NCBI GenBank assembly: GCA_045589035.1
Contig: JAZNFJ010000139.1
Coordinates: 1 to 5,034 of the forward strand
Source of the DNA: Avoscillospira sp045589035
Lineage (GTDB): Bacteria; Bacillota; Clostridia; Oscillospirales; Oscillospiraceae
Reading direction: 5' to 3'
DNA: 5,034 bases
Positions 5,034 through 5,034 of the stretch are shown in pieces. The first letter of the stretch is position 1, and every line of letters begins with the position of its first letter. The notes under the pieces are model-generated. The model was not told the DNA's origin and did no database searches. It was given only the letters and a program-made list of their open reading frames with translations. The translations under genes and the position numbers were made by a program.

Positions 5034-5034
5034 T

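Overview
The window looks like a piece of a Clostridia chromosome, most likely a gut Oscillospiraceae/Ruminococcaceae-type organism. This is inferred from protein style (MtaB-type enzyme, an ECF sigma factor followed by a short membrane protein with an acidic linker), Gram-positive Shine-Dalgarno sites, sigma-A promoters and moderately high GC. Nothing in the sequence fixes the species.

Layout, left to right. (1) Positions 1-832, plus strand: the 3' three quarters of mnmA, the tRNA U34 2-thiolation enzyme, cut by the window edge. (2) Positions 827-867: a perfect 19-bp inverted repeat that serves as a bidirectional terminator between convergent genes and contains both of their stop codons. (3) Positions 862-2033, minus strand: a two-gene operon with an ECF-type sigma factor (TTG start) followed, with a 4-nt overlap, by a single-pass membrane protein that is probably its anti-sigma factor. 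(4) Positions 2034-2140: a compact junction holding a sigma-A type promoter, a possible ECF-type (autoregulatory) promoter and the terminator hairpin of the next gene. (5) Positions 2141-3277, minus strand: a secreted D,D-carboxypeptidase of the DacF/PBP5 family. (6) Positions 3278-3385: a divergent intergenic region with overlapping -10 candidates. (7) Positions 3386-4672, plus strand: mtaB, a radical-SAM tRNA methylthiotransferase. (8) Positions 4692-4943: a consensus sigma-A promoter driving tRNA-Met(CAT) and tRNA-Glu(TTC), which abut with no spacer, followed by a terminator. (9) Positions 4944-5034: no gene, but a run of stable hairpins, two of which can be enclosed by a closing AAGCTT/AAGCTT stem.

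Functionally the window combines translation-fidelity genes (mnmA, mtaB and two tRNAs, one of which is an expected MnmA substrate) with envelope genes (a peptidoglycan carboxypeptidase and an ECF sigma/membrane-regulator pair). I see no CRISPR array, transposase, phage gene or defence system. The least described items are the putative anti-sigma protein, the nested regulatory signals at 2060-2136, and the structured segment at the right edge.
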